A DNA stretch of 64,000 nt from Haematococcus lacustris (taxonomy: Eukaryota > Chlorophyta > Chlorophyceae > Chlamydomonadales > Haematococcaceae). Below are positions 34,630-43,999 of the stretch, one piece after another. Position numbers and translations under genes: made by a program. Each line of letters starts with the position of its first letter. Position 1 is the first letter of the stretch. The stretch spans positions 4,556,197 to 4,620,196 of the forward strand of contig JASKMD010000031.1 of assembly GCA_030144725.1 (NCBI GenBank). The letters run 5' to 3'. The notes beneath the pieces were generated by a model. The model did not search any database and was not told the origin of the DNA. It saw only the letters and a program-made list of their open reading frames with translations.

Positions 34630-35475
34630 GTCTACATGACCCTGCACAGGGTTGCCAGGACCCTGCGCCGGGTCACCAGGACCCTGCGCAGGGTTACCAG
34701 AACCCTGCAAATGGTCAGCAGAACCCTGTAAAAACTGCCATCAGGACCCTGCACAGGGTTGCCAGGACCCTGCGCCGGGTCACCAGGACCCTGCGCAGGG
34801 TTACCAGAACCCTGCAAATGGTCAGCAGAACCCTGTAAAAACTGCCATCAGGACCCTGCACAGGGTTGCCAGGACCCTGCGCCGGGTCACCAGGACCCTG
34901 CGCAGGGTTACCAGAACCCTGCAAATGGTCAGCAGAACCCTGTAAAAACTGCCATCAGGACCCTGCACAGGGTTGCCAGGACCCTGCGCCGGGTCACCAG
35001 GACCCTGCGCAGGGTTACCAGAACCCTGCAAATGGTCAGCAGAACCCTGTAAAAACTGCCATCAGGACCCTGCACAGGGTTGCCAGGACCCTGCGCCGGG
35101 TCACCAAGACCCTGCGCAGGGTTACCAGAACCCTGCAAATGGTCAGCAGGACCCTGTAAAAACTGCCATCAGAACCCTGCACAGGGTCGCCAGGACCCTG
35201 CGCCGGGTCACCAAGACCCTGCGCAGGGTTACCAGAACCCTGCAAATGGTCAGCAGGACCCTGTAAAAACTGCCATCAGAACCCAGCACAGGGTCGACAG
35301 GACCCTGCGCCGGGTTACAGGACCCTGCAAATGAGGTCAGTAGGACCCTGCGCAGGGTTGCTAGGACCCTGCGCAGGGTCACCAGGACCCTGCAAATGGT
35401 CGTCAGGACCCTGCAAATGACCGATGCGCTAGGACCCTGCGCAGGGTCATCAAAACCCTGCGCAGGGTTTTTTCG
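34630..35475. repeat. Right subterminal array, 107-bp tandem repeat with palindromes
   Basis: Six or so copies of a 107-bp unit. Each contains CCCTGCACAGGG, CCCTGCGCCGGG, CCCTGCGCAGGG and the half-site pair CCCTGCAAATGG / CCCTGTAAAAAC. Simpler palindromes at 35345-35470 follow. It is the counterpart of the left array (17938-18915). Confidence 0.9.
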
Positions 35476-35620
35476 GATTTCAAATGGTTATAACATCGCA
35501 CGAACTTTGAGTTTTTCAATGATTACAACGGCGTTGAGTCGGCCTTTCCTGGGGCTATCTGCGGGTATGCCTCCCGGGAGAAATGATGTAGGTGACTTTT
35601 GGCCTTAATCGGCGCGAGTG
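35476..35620 (-). repeat. Right terminus of the CACTA element
   Basis: Ends CCTTAATCGGCGCGAGTG, the inverted partner of the left end over about 20 bp. Apart from those 20 bp this terminal region does not match the long left terminal segment, so the terminal inverted repeat is short. Confidence 0.8.
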
Positions 35621-35622
35621 AC

Positions 35623-37083
35623 CAACACCAGCTCACACACCACTCCACCACGCTACCACGGATGGCCATCACCGAATGGACCACTGTAGCGTACACTGAC
35701 GGGAGCTGCATTAAGACATCCGAGCCAGCCCCGGCACGCGTCGGGGCGGGGGTCTATATTCCAGAAAACAACGCCCTGATTACCATTGCACTGAACGACC
35801 CAGAGAACAACACCATCAACAAAGCAGAACTCACAGCGATACACGCGGCACTCAAAGCGGGAGCCAGACGCATCGCCACCGACAGCCTCTGCTCCCTTTA
35901 TCAGATCCGCCGAGCTCTCGCTAACCCTATGTCCCTCATCAATCATAGACATAACGACATCCTGACAGACATCGCCACCCTCATCGTCGACAGCCCCGAC
36001 ACGATCCAATTCTTCAAAGTCAAGGCCCACTCGGGCGTCATCGGAAACGAAGGCGCAGATGCCCTTGCTAAGCACGCAACGTTACACCCGGAACAAGCCA
36101 ACACACAAGGGTACCACCCGACAACACGTAAAGAGAGGGGCATATGGCTAAGCAACGGGACCGACGGCGAAACCCTCGCCCCACTGCCGGACTGCCGCCA
36201 TAGCGTGCGAGCACACATGCACAACAGGCACAAGTTAGGCCTCGCCAACCAAGACAGCATTTACTATCAGATGACCCAAGATATCACCAAAGCTGCGGCA
36301 AAGGGAGCGGCCGAAAGAGTGATGACCGACACGAACATCTCCATCCCCGCGCAAAGAACCGCCTTACTCTACCGAACCGGAGGGCTCTACAACCAAAAGC
36401 TGGCTATGCGCTGGAAAAAGGCGACAGACGACCGCTGCCCACTCTGTGGGGAGGCTGACAGTGCCACACACCTCCTCTCGGGCTGTAGCGCGACCCTACC
36501 ACTTGTGCAAGAAAGGCACAACGGGGCCGGCCGCCTTATCGCCAAAGCCATCAGCAAAGGAACCCTCGGCGGGTGCATCCGGTTTGCGGACACCGGCAGC
36601 TGGGAGAAGGGTGCAAAAGACAACCTCGACCTCCCTAACGACACACTACACACAACACTACGGGCACTTGGCCTCAAGACAGCAACGACCAAAAATACCA
36701 CCAGACCAGACATTCTCATGGTGACGCCCCTACAGAAGACGGGCAAACGTGGCAAAGCCATCAAACGGGTCACTATCATAGAAATCAAATACTGTGCGGA
36801 CTCCAGATGGGCAGAACAACTGGACAAAGCTCTCAACCAACACACGAAACTGGCACACACCATCCGCAAGGAAGGCCACACGGTCGAGATCCGACCTATA
36901 CTACTAGGTATAGGCGGCATTACATATGAAACACACACGCGCCAACACCTTTTGGCCCTTGGGGTCACCCAAAACAACGTCATCAAGCTACTAAACAAGC
37001 TCACGAGACATGCGGTAGAGGCAGCCCACTCCATTGCCAAGAACAGCTACAGGCTACGAGCTACTAAAGGGGGGGGGGGGTAG
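35623..37083 (+). pseudogene. LINE polyprotein C-terminal part: RNase H and restriction-like endonuclease
   Basis: Continues the LINE frame after the CACTA insertion. The RNase H domain has all four acidic positions: YTDGSC, INKAELTAI, ATDSLCSL, and KAHSGVIGNEGADALAKH (about 35690-36080). Further on, a CCHC site (CPLCGEADSATHLLSGC, about 36437-36487) is followed by RPDILMVTP (about 36703) and VTIIEIKYC (about 36770), the PD...ExK signature of restriction-like endonucleases. It ends at TAG 37081 after a run of twelve G. The apparent ATG at 35599 lies in the CACTA end and is spurious. Confidence 0.9.
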
Positions 37084-37148
37084 GGGGTCTGTTGCTTCTC
37101 GACGGTGGGAGCAGGCCGCGCCCCAGGCGGTAGCTCCTCCCTTAATGC

Positions 37149-37168
37149 ACGCCGGTGAATACCGGCGT
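37149..37168 (+). other. Hairpin in the LINE 3' UTR
   Basis: ACGCCGGT-GAAT-ACCGGCGT: a perfect 8-bp stem with a four-base loop, 14 bp from the element's 3' end. Such 3' hairpins can be recognised by the element's own RT in stringent-type LINEs. That role is inferred. Confidence 0.7.
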
Positions 37169-37182
37169 AGTCTTCTTCTTCT

Positions 37183-37198
37183 TCTTGCATGTGCTTCA
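37183..37198. repeat. Right target-site duplication of the LINE
   Basis: Identical 16 bp to 7894-7909. A TTC-rich run directly precedes it, so the exact junction may shift by a few bases. Confidence 0.9.
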
Positions 37199-37545
37199 AC
37201 ATGTGGACAGGTACAGCATGTGCAGCAACAAATGATGCACTGACAAAGCTGTGGGTAGCACCAGTGTCACACAGGACACGTGCAGGATGCTCATTCAGGT
37301 GACCAGCAAAGGCAAAGTGCAGGGATTCCCCATCAGCATGTGCAGCAGTTAGCACATGGGCAGGTTCACACACAATGCATGCCTCAGAGTACTCAGCACA
37401 GTTTTGGTTTACTGGCTGAGCAAACTCCTATTTGCGCTGATACTTCTGAAAGTGCTTCACCATGCCATTGGCCTCCATCCTGGCAGTCTGAGGGCGTCTA
37501 CCCTGGTACTGCCTGGAGGGACCAGCATGGTCACCACCACGGTCA
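37199..37545 (-). pseudogene. Gypsy A gag end and aspartic protease start
   Basis: The minus strand first encodes the end of the gag-linked segment (DRGGDHAGPSRQYQGRRP), then the protease: LHFAFAGHLNEHPARVLCDT and GATHSFVSASFVAAH. CDTGA is the catalytic Asp-Thr-Gly of retroviral-type proteases (about 37255-37272), with the normal residues. The frame then reaches KHMQE and the LINE junction. At least one stop (about 37434) separates the gag-like and protease parts. Confidence 0.8.
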
Positions 37546-37890
37546 GGGCTGCGCACTCCTACAAATTAATCCCTGCGTCCGTCCCTGCGTGTTGACCGAC
37601 CTTGTCGGATCGGGCTGAAATTTTGATAGATGGTAGTTAGCAGAATATAAAACATATTTTTCAGAAACAATATTTTAAAAAAACTAAAGGCGGCTGCGCT
37701 GTGACCCTGTGGCTAGAGTGCAGGGATAAGTGCAGGGATAGGTTGCGGGCCACAACGCAACAGCTTTTGAATTTTTCCAAAAAACTTTCTTAAAAAATAT
37801 GTTTTATTTTCTGAAAACTGCCATCTATCAAACTTTCAGCCCGATCGGACAAGGTCGGTAGAACGCAGGGACAAACGCAGGGACTAAATT
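37546..37890. mobile_element. MITE with about 100-bp imperfect terminal inverted repeats
   Basis: Left arm TCCTACAAATTAATCCCTGC and right arm (inverted) TCCTACAATTTAGTCCCTGC. Similarity continues through CGACCTTGTC, CGATCGGGCTGAAA, TTTGATAGATGG and AATAAAACATATTTTT. The AT-rich centre has no coding capacity. It splits gypsy A gag after its KRDRG codons. I could not settle a target duplication, although CC(A/G)CGGTC occurs on both sides. Confidence 0.75.
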
Positions 37891-38471
37891 GTAGGACCGC
37901 GGTCACGCTTTGCAGCCTTGTAGGGGGCAGAGCCACCCTTCTTCAGGTCTTGCATCAGCTCCCAGGTACCAGCATCCTTCATGGCCTCTTCCTTGCTCAT
38001 GCCAGAGGCCTTCCTCTTGCAATGCTTGGTCCAGTGGGACGACAGTCCACAGTGGTAGCAATAGCCACTGGCAGGAGGGGGACCCTCACTGTCAGCTGAG
38101 GGAGCAGCAGGACGCCCAGGAGGTGGACCAGGAAACCTGGCCAGGTTCTGCAGCCCACGTTGCACTTGGGCCACCTGGTGCACAGCAGCAACCGGGCGCC
38201 TTGAGGCAGGATGCACACCAGAGCCAGCAGCAGCCACAAGGGCCTTGTGGTTGGTGATGGCAGCCTTAATGGCTTCATCCAAAGTGGGGGCCACAAGGGC
38301 ACGCAGATCCTTGGCAACAGGACCACGCAGATCTGCTGACAGGCCACGCTGGAAGACATTCACAAGCATGGAATCTGTCATGCAGTCCTTGCCAGCCAAG
38401 GTGAGGGTGTTCCTGAAGTCAGTAATGTATGCTGACAGGGCAACACCATTAGTCATACGCAGGTGAGTTGA
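37891..38471 (-). pseudogene. Gypsy A gag, C-terminal two thirds
   Basis: The minus-strand frame has capsid-like sequence (LSAYITDFRNTLTLAGKDCM, LVNVFQRGLSADLRGPVAKD) followed by a CCHC zinc knuckle, CYHCGLSSHWTKHC, with the canonical CX2CX4HX4C spacing. It is homologous to gypsy B gag (LGSYIIAFRNNLLIAGSDSM, MVFTRGLSPALQ). The upstream gag is missing because the inverted-repeat element begins at 38472. The apparent start codon there is an artefact of the junction. Confidence 0.85.
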
Positions 38472-38990
38472 CACTCGTGCAAATTAAGGCCTGGCTGGCT
38501 TGAAAAACCTGAGAGTTGAGGTCTGAAACTTGGTATGTGGGCTGCTGTGATCTAGGGGATGACAAGACTCTCTTGGGCCAAAGTGTAATTCTCACTCGGT
38601 GTCGAGTTGTTGGGCCAGGTGTGGGGCTGAGACCCTGATTTTGGCTAAGGGAGTTGGCACCGTGTGACCAAAGTGACTTTTCATGAAATGTGAGTATGAG
38701 AGGTTGTAAAGGGTGGTTACAGCTGCCCAACCTAGTAGATGGCATGCAAAAAGTCCCAACAAGGAATGAGCTATGGCCCGTGTCCTAGGACCCTGTACAG
38801 GTTCCTAGCGTCATCATGGTCGTAGGACCCTGTACAGGGTCCTGTGTACCCTATGAGTGTTGATATTATAATCATTCTTTGCATCCCTATGTGATAGAAC
38901 CCTGTTAGGATTCCTACATACCCGGTTGTTGGTCATGTTGACTCCGTTTGGATGCTTTTGACCATGTGTGCCAGGACCCTGTACAGGGTC
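38472..38990 (+). repeat. CACTA-like terminal segment, outer left copy
   Basis: The first ~290 bp align with 17632-17920. It is followed by two subterminal palindromes of the form GGACCCTGTACAGGGTCC, with a GTAC core instead of GCGC (38795-38845 and 38973-38990). Confidence 0.9.
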
Positions 38991-40430
38991 CTACGATGAG
39001 TGTCTTTCTACACAGGGTCCTGGTACCACACCACAGGGTTCTGGCTCACAGGGTCCTGGCACCACACCACAGGGTCCTGGCCCACAGGGTCCTGGTACCA
39101 CACCACAGGGTCCTGGCACCACACCACAGGGTCCTGGCACCTCACCACAGGGTCCTGGCCCACAGGGTCCTGGCACCTCACCACAGGGTCCTGGCACCAC
39201 AGGGTCCTGGCACCTCACCACAGGGTCCTGGCCACAGGGTCCTGGCACCACACCACAGGGTCCTGGCACCACAGGGTCCTGGCACCTCACCACAGGGTCC
39301 TGGCACCTCACCACAGGGTCCTGGCCCACAGGGCCTGGCACCCACCACAGGGTCCTGGACCACAGGGTCCTGGCACCACACCACAGGGTCCTGGCCCACA
39401 GGGTCCTGGCACCACACCACAGGGTCCTGGCACCACACCACAGGGTCCTGGCACCTCACCACAGGGTCCTGGCCTACAGGGTTCTGGCACCACACCACAG
39501 GGTCCTGGCACCATACCACCAGGTCTTGGCCTACAGGGTTCTGGCACCACACCACAGGGTCCTGGCCTACAGGGTCCTAGCACCACACCACAGGGTCCAG
39601 ACACCACAGGGTCCTGGCACCACACCACAGGGTCCTGGCACACAGGGTCCTGGCACCACACCACAGGGTCCGGGCACCACATCACAAGGTCCTGGCACCA
39701 CAGGGTCCTGGCCTACTGTGTCCTGCTGCACACCCACAGGGTTCTGGCACACAGGGTCCTGCGACGTTAGTCTACAGGGTCCTGCCGCACGCCTACAGGG
39801 TCCTGCGACGATTGGCTACAGGGTCCTGCCGCACGCCTACAGGGTCCTGCGACGTTTGGCTACAGGGTTCTGCCGCACGCCTACAGGGTCCTGCGACGTT
39901 TGGCTACAGGGTTCTGCCGCACACCCACAGGGTCCTGCGACGTTTGGCTACAGGGTTCTGCCGCACGCCTACAGGGTCCTGCGACGTTTGGCTACAGGGT
40001 TCTGCCGCACGCCTACAGGGTCCTGCGACGTTTGGCTACAGGGTTCTGCCGCACGCCTACAGGGTCCTGCGACGTTTGGCTACAGGGTTCTGCCGCACGC
40101 CTACAGGGTCCTGCGACGTTTGGCTACAGGGTTCTGCCGCACGCCTACAGGGTCCTGCGACGTTTGGCTACAGGGTTCTGCCGCACGCCTACAGGGTCCT
40201 GCGACGTTTGGCTACAGGGTTCTGCCGCACCCACAGGGTCCTGCGACGTTTGGCTACAGGGTTCTGCCGCACGCCTACAGGGTCCTGCGACGTTTGGCTA
40301 CAGGGTTCTGCCGCACACAGGGTCCTGGCACCATACCACAGGGTCCTGGCACCACACCACAGGGTCCTGGCACCACACCACAGGGTTCTGGCACCTCACC
40401 ACAGGGTCCTGGCCCACAGGGGCTGGCTGG
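38990..40430. repeat. CACAGGGTCCTGG satellite array
   Basis: Two sub-arrays. In 39012-39760 the unit is CACCACACCACAGGGTCCTGG or its variants. In 39760-40320 it is a 44-bp pair, CGCACGCCTACAGGGTCCTG plus CGACGTTTGGCTACAGGGTT. The long open frames here (such as 38968-40458) are repeat artefacts. Confidence 0.92.
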
Positions 40431-40700
40431 CTCGGCAAACTTGCGAGTTGAGGTCTGAGACTTGGCATGTAGGCTGCTGTGACCTAGTGGAGGAGAAGAC
40501 TCTCTTGGGCCAAAGTGAAATTCTTGGTCATTGCGGAGCTGCTGGACCATCAGCCTGGCCCTCACCCCGAATTTGGCTAAGGGAGATGGTGCTTACTGAC
40601 TGAAGTGACTTTTTAAAATTTCTGAGTATGAGGAGTTGTCAGGCATCAGAATAGAAGCACAACCTAGTAGGTAGCATGTGCAAAGTCAAGTTGCTAACCT
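40428..40700 (+). repeat. Diverged CACTA-like terminal segment, inner left copy
   Basis: GGCTGGCTGGCTCGGCAAAC followed by GAGTTGAGGTCTGAGACTTG and CTCTCTTGGGCCAAAGTGAA: the same order as the left end of the CACTA element but more diverged and lacking the CACTCG tip. Short GTGCAGGGTTTCG units follow to about 40840. Confidence 0.8.
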
Positions 40701-41207
40701 AGTGCAGGGTTTCGATCAAAGCATGGACTTTTTCTAAGTCAACCCTGACCTCGTGCAGGGTTTCGCCGACCTTGTGCAGGGTTTCGTTCCTTGTGTTGAT
40801 TTCTCCTAAGTGATTCAAAGACGCTGTGCAGGGTTTCGCCAACCCCGCTTTCTGCATGTGTTTTGCATGCAAGAGCGCGAAAACTGACGGGCTTGGTATT
40901 GGGATCTGCGCTAGCTGCCACCAAGCATGCCGTTGGTGTGCCATGAGGTCGCGAGGCGCCATGAGAGGAAACCATGTCGACCTCGCAAAGCCCGCAGTAA
41001 TGCAGCAACACGCAACACGCGACACATCCATCCCAAACTCAGCAGCAGCGACATCAACAGCGCCCAAATGCGCAGCCTCACAGCCGGCCATGAAATGCGG
41101 GCCAGCTAGCCTTCGCAGCCATCAGTCATCAGCCAAGAGGCCAGCATGCAGCTCGGTTTCGCAGCCATTAGCGATCAGCGAAAGGAATAGGGTATTTGTG
41201 ATCAAGC

Positions 41208-42400
41208 ACAGAGTTGAGGGCGAACGGCACAAAGGTAGCTTGCAAAGGTGCGATGCATAGATGCGATTCTGAGGTGCGACCGCGAGGTGGAGCGTGGCAT
41301 GTGTCATGTGCCATGTGTTGCTTGAGCAGGTTCGGTGCCAAGGCGCAGTGGCACCTTCCATCAGCCAGAAGCAGCAACCACAACGGCAACAAGTAGCGGC
41401 AGCCAGGGCGGCGGACAAGAGCAAAAGCGTACCCTCCTCCCTCCTCGCTCTTCCCTCCTCCCTCTTCCCTCCTCCCTCCTCCCTACCACACTGCCCACCA
41501 CCACCTGCCAGATCCCCCACTCCCCCTCTCCCTCCCCCTAAGGAATGATCAAGGGACCGCATGGAGCAAGCAGTGAGTGGCTAGCCCCACGCACATAAGT
41601 GACCCCTTGTGCCCAGCCTAACCCTCCCCATCAGTGGCCTCCTCCTCATCAGTGGCCTCCTCCTCATCCTAGCACGCCCCTTGTTTGCTGCAGGTGTGAT
41701 GGTCAGCTCAGCAGCCAGAGCGGCAGCAAGGAGCAACAGGCCCCCTCCCCTCCCTCTCCCCTCCCCTCCACTCCACTCTTCTTTCCCATGCCTCTTCTCC
41801 CTCCTCCCCCTCACCTCCTCCCCCTCACCTCCTTCCCTCACACCCCCCTCCTCCTCCTCTCCCTCACCCTTACCCAGGCCAGGAGGAACATGGAGGTAAG
41901 GACTGTGTAACTGCCATGCTGAACCCCTTGGCTCCCCCTTGTGCGCTCATCGTGCGACCATCGCTCCACCCCCTCCTCACCTCCTCCTCATCCTCACCCT
42001 CACCCTCACCCTTGGTGACTGTCATCCTCACCCTCACCCTCACCCTTGGTGGCACCACCTGCCAGACCCACCACTCCCCAGGAGGCGCAACCAAGAGGAG
42101 CAGCCAAGAGGAGCAGCCAGGAGCGGCAGCCAGGAGCAGCAGCTAGGAGCGGCAGCCAGGAGTGGCAGCCAGGAGGCATGGGCAAGGCAAGTGGTTGGCC
42201 AAGGCCAAGAGGCCCATGCCCCCCACAGCCAGGAGGCACAGCCAGGAGGGAGGAGCAGCAGCCAACAAGGAGGCAGCAAGGATTCAGCAATGGCACATGG
42301 AGATAACAGTGAGTGGCCAGCCCCTTGCACATCAGTGGCCCCCATTGCCCAGCCTTACCTGAGCACGCCCCTTGTTGCTTGCAGGTGTGACGGTCACACG
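41208..42400. other. Left arm, intron-exon-like cassettes
   Basis: Unique-looking arm sequence, repeated inverted at about 47680-48755. It holds cassettes of the form GTGAGTGGC[CT]AGCCCC...TTGCTGCAGGTGTGATGGTCA (41574-41705; 42308-42392), each looking like a 90-130-bp GT-AG intron, and runs of AGGAGCGGCAGCC (42110-42180) and CACCCT (41990-42050). No protein family is recognisable. Confidence 0.6.
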
Positions 42401-42409
42401 CCCACCCCT

Positions 42410-43994
42410 TGCCCACCCCACCCCACCCCTCCCCTCCCCTCCCCACCCCTCCCCTCCCCTCCCCTCCCCTCCCCCCCCACCCCATCCCCTCCCCTCCCCC
42501 CCCACCCCCCCCACCCCTCCCCTCCTCCCTCCCCCCCCCTCCCCTCCCCTCCCCTCCCCTCCCCTCCCCTCCCTCCCCCCCCTCCCTCCCCTCCCCTCCC
42601 CTCCCCTCCCCTCCCTCCCCTCCCCCCCCTCCCCTCCCCCCCCTCCCCTCCCCTCCCCTCCCCTCCCCTCCCCTCCCCTCCCCTCCCCTCCCCTCCCCTC
42701 CCCTCCCTCCCCTCCCCTCCCCTCCCCTCCCCTCCCCTCCCCTCCCCTCCCCTCCCTCCCCTCCCCTCCCCTCCCCCCCTCCCCTCCCCTCCTCCCCTCC
42801 CCTCCCCTCCCCTCCCCTCCCCTCCCCTCCCCTCCCCTCCCCTCCCCTCCCTCCCCTCCCCTCCCCTCCCCTCCCCCCCTCCCCTCCCCCCCCTCCCCTC
42901 CCCCCCTCCCCTCCCCTCCCCTCCCCTCCCCTCCCCTCCCCTCCCCTCCCCTCCCCTCCCTCCCCTCCCCTCCCCTCCCCTCCCCTCCCCTCCCCTCCCT
43001 CCCCTCCCCTCCCCTCCCCTCCCCTCCCCTCCTCCCCTCCCCTCCCCTCCCCTCCCCCCCCTCCCCTCCCCCCCCTCCCCTCCCCCCCCTCCCCTCCCCT
43101 CCCTCCCCTCCCCCCCCTCCCCTCCCCCCCCTCCCCTCCCTCCCCTCCCCTCCCCTCCCCTCCCCTCCCCTCCCCTCCCCTCCCCCCCCTCCCCTCCCCT
43201 CCCCTCCCTCCCCTCCCCCCCCTCCCCTCCCCTCCCTCCCCCTCCCCTCCCTCCCCTCCCCCCCCTCCCCTCCCCTCCCTCCCCTCCCCCCCCTCCCTCC
43301 CCTCCTCCCCTCCCCCCCCTCCCCTCCCCTCCCCTCCCCTCCCTCCCCTCCCCCCCCTCCCCTCCCCCCCCTCCCCTCCCCCCCCTCCCCTCCCCCCCCT
43401 CCCCTCCCCTCCCTCCCCTCCCCCCCCTCCCCTCCCCTCCCTCCCCTCCCCCCCCTCCCTCCCCCCCCTCCCCTCCCCCCCCTCCCCTCCCCCCCCTCCC
43501 CTCCCCTCCCCTCCCCTCCCCTCCCCTCCCCTCCCCTCCCCTCCCCTCCCCTCCCCTCCCCTCCCCTCCCCTCCCCTCCCCTCCCCTCCCCTCCCCTCCC
43601 CTCCCCTCCCCTCCCCTCCCCTCCCCTCCCCTCCCCTCCCCTCCCCTCCCCTCCCCTCCCCTCCCCTCCCTCCCCTCCCCTCCCTCCCCTCCCCTCCCCT
43701 CCCCTCCCCTCCCCTCCCCTCCCCTCCCCTCCCCTCCCCTCCCCTCCCTCCCCTCCCCTCCCCTCCCCTCCCCTCCCCTCCCCTCCCCTCCCCTCCCCTC
43801 CCCTCCCCTCCCCTCCCCTCCCCTCCCCTCCCCTCCCCTCCCCTCCCCTCCCCTCCCCTCCCCTCCCCTCCCCTCCCCTCCCCTCCCCTCCCCTCCCCTC
43901 CCCTCCCCTCCCCTCCCCTCCCCTCCCCTCCCCTCCCCTCCCCTCCCCTCCCCTCCCCTCCCCTCCCCTCCCCTCCCCTCCCCTCCCCTCCCCT
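42410..43994. repeat. 1.6-kb C/T pentamer array, (CCCCT)n with variants
   Basis: Nearly pure CCCCT/CCCT repeats. The complementary strand is (AGGGG)n. Very long open frames on both strands (hundreds of codons of LPSPP or GRGGE) are composition artefacts. Confidence 0.97.
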
Positions 43995-43999
43995 GCAGC

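Larger units (their letters stand above)
17632..35620. mobile_element. 18-kb CACTA/EnSpm-like DNA transposon with accessory genes
   Basis: Ends are CACTCGTGCAAATTAAGG (left) and, inverted, CACTCGCGCCGATTAAGG (right), with 16 of 20 positions matching. The flanking AC dinucleotide (17630-17631 and 35621-35622) is a 2-bp target duplication. Removing the element and one AC joins LINE codons ...SRN and QHQL... in frame, which fixes the boundaries. Inside are a CACTA-type transposase (plus strand), four minus-strand genes or relics, and subterminal arrays of the palindrome GGACCCTGCGCAGGGTCC. CACTA elements typically have CACTA/CACTG-type ends, 2-3-bp duplications and repetitive subterminal protein-binding sites, which all fit. 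Confidence 0.87.
7910..37182 (+). mobile_element. Dualen/RandI-like non-LTR retrotransposon, split by a CACTA element
   Basis: Bounded by a 16-bp target duplication inside the gypsy A protease gene. Net length without the CACTA insertion (17632-35620) is about 11.3 kb. It encodes a His-rich repeat region, a 2A peptide, two Josephin-like domains, APE endonuclease, RT, a PHD finger, RNase H, and a CCHC plus PD-(D/E)XK restriction-like endonuclease. Having both endonuclease types is the hallmark of the Dualen/RandI clade known from Chlamydomonas. The 5' UTR is about 100 bp. The 3' UTR (37084-37182) has a perfect 8-bp hairpin and ends at a TCT-rich junction. One RT frameshift disables this copy, unless it is a sequencing error. 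Confidence 0.88.
1224..38471 (-). mobile_element. Gypsy A: fragmented Ty3/gypsy chromovirus
   Basis: Reading from high to low coordinates the order is gag (38471-37891), zinc-knuckle end and protease (37545-37199), rest of PR, RT, RNase H and integrase (7893-5153), then integrase end and chromodomain (2463-1689). The gaps are other transposons. Removing the LINE (7910-37182) and the LTR element (2464-5147), each with one target duplication, rejoins the frame exactly. The N-terminal part of gag and the 5' LTR were not found on either side of the inverted-repeat element that starts at 38472, so they are lost or outside the window. It is the oldest element in the nest because all others sit inside it. 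Confidence 0.85.

Noticed and set aside
34630..35475. CRISPR-like array
   Set aside because: Regular repeats but no unique spacers. The units are tandem copies with palindromes in a eukaryotic transposon.
35599..35622. ATG at 35599 as the start of an independent RNase H gene
   Set aside because: It lies in the CACTA end. The RNase H frame is the continuation of the LINE ORF interrupted at 17631.
38968..40458. Long open frames in the CACAGGGTCCTGG satellite
   Set aside because: The repeat unit has no stop in several frames. The translated products are pure repeat artefacts with no start context or domain.
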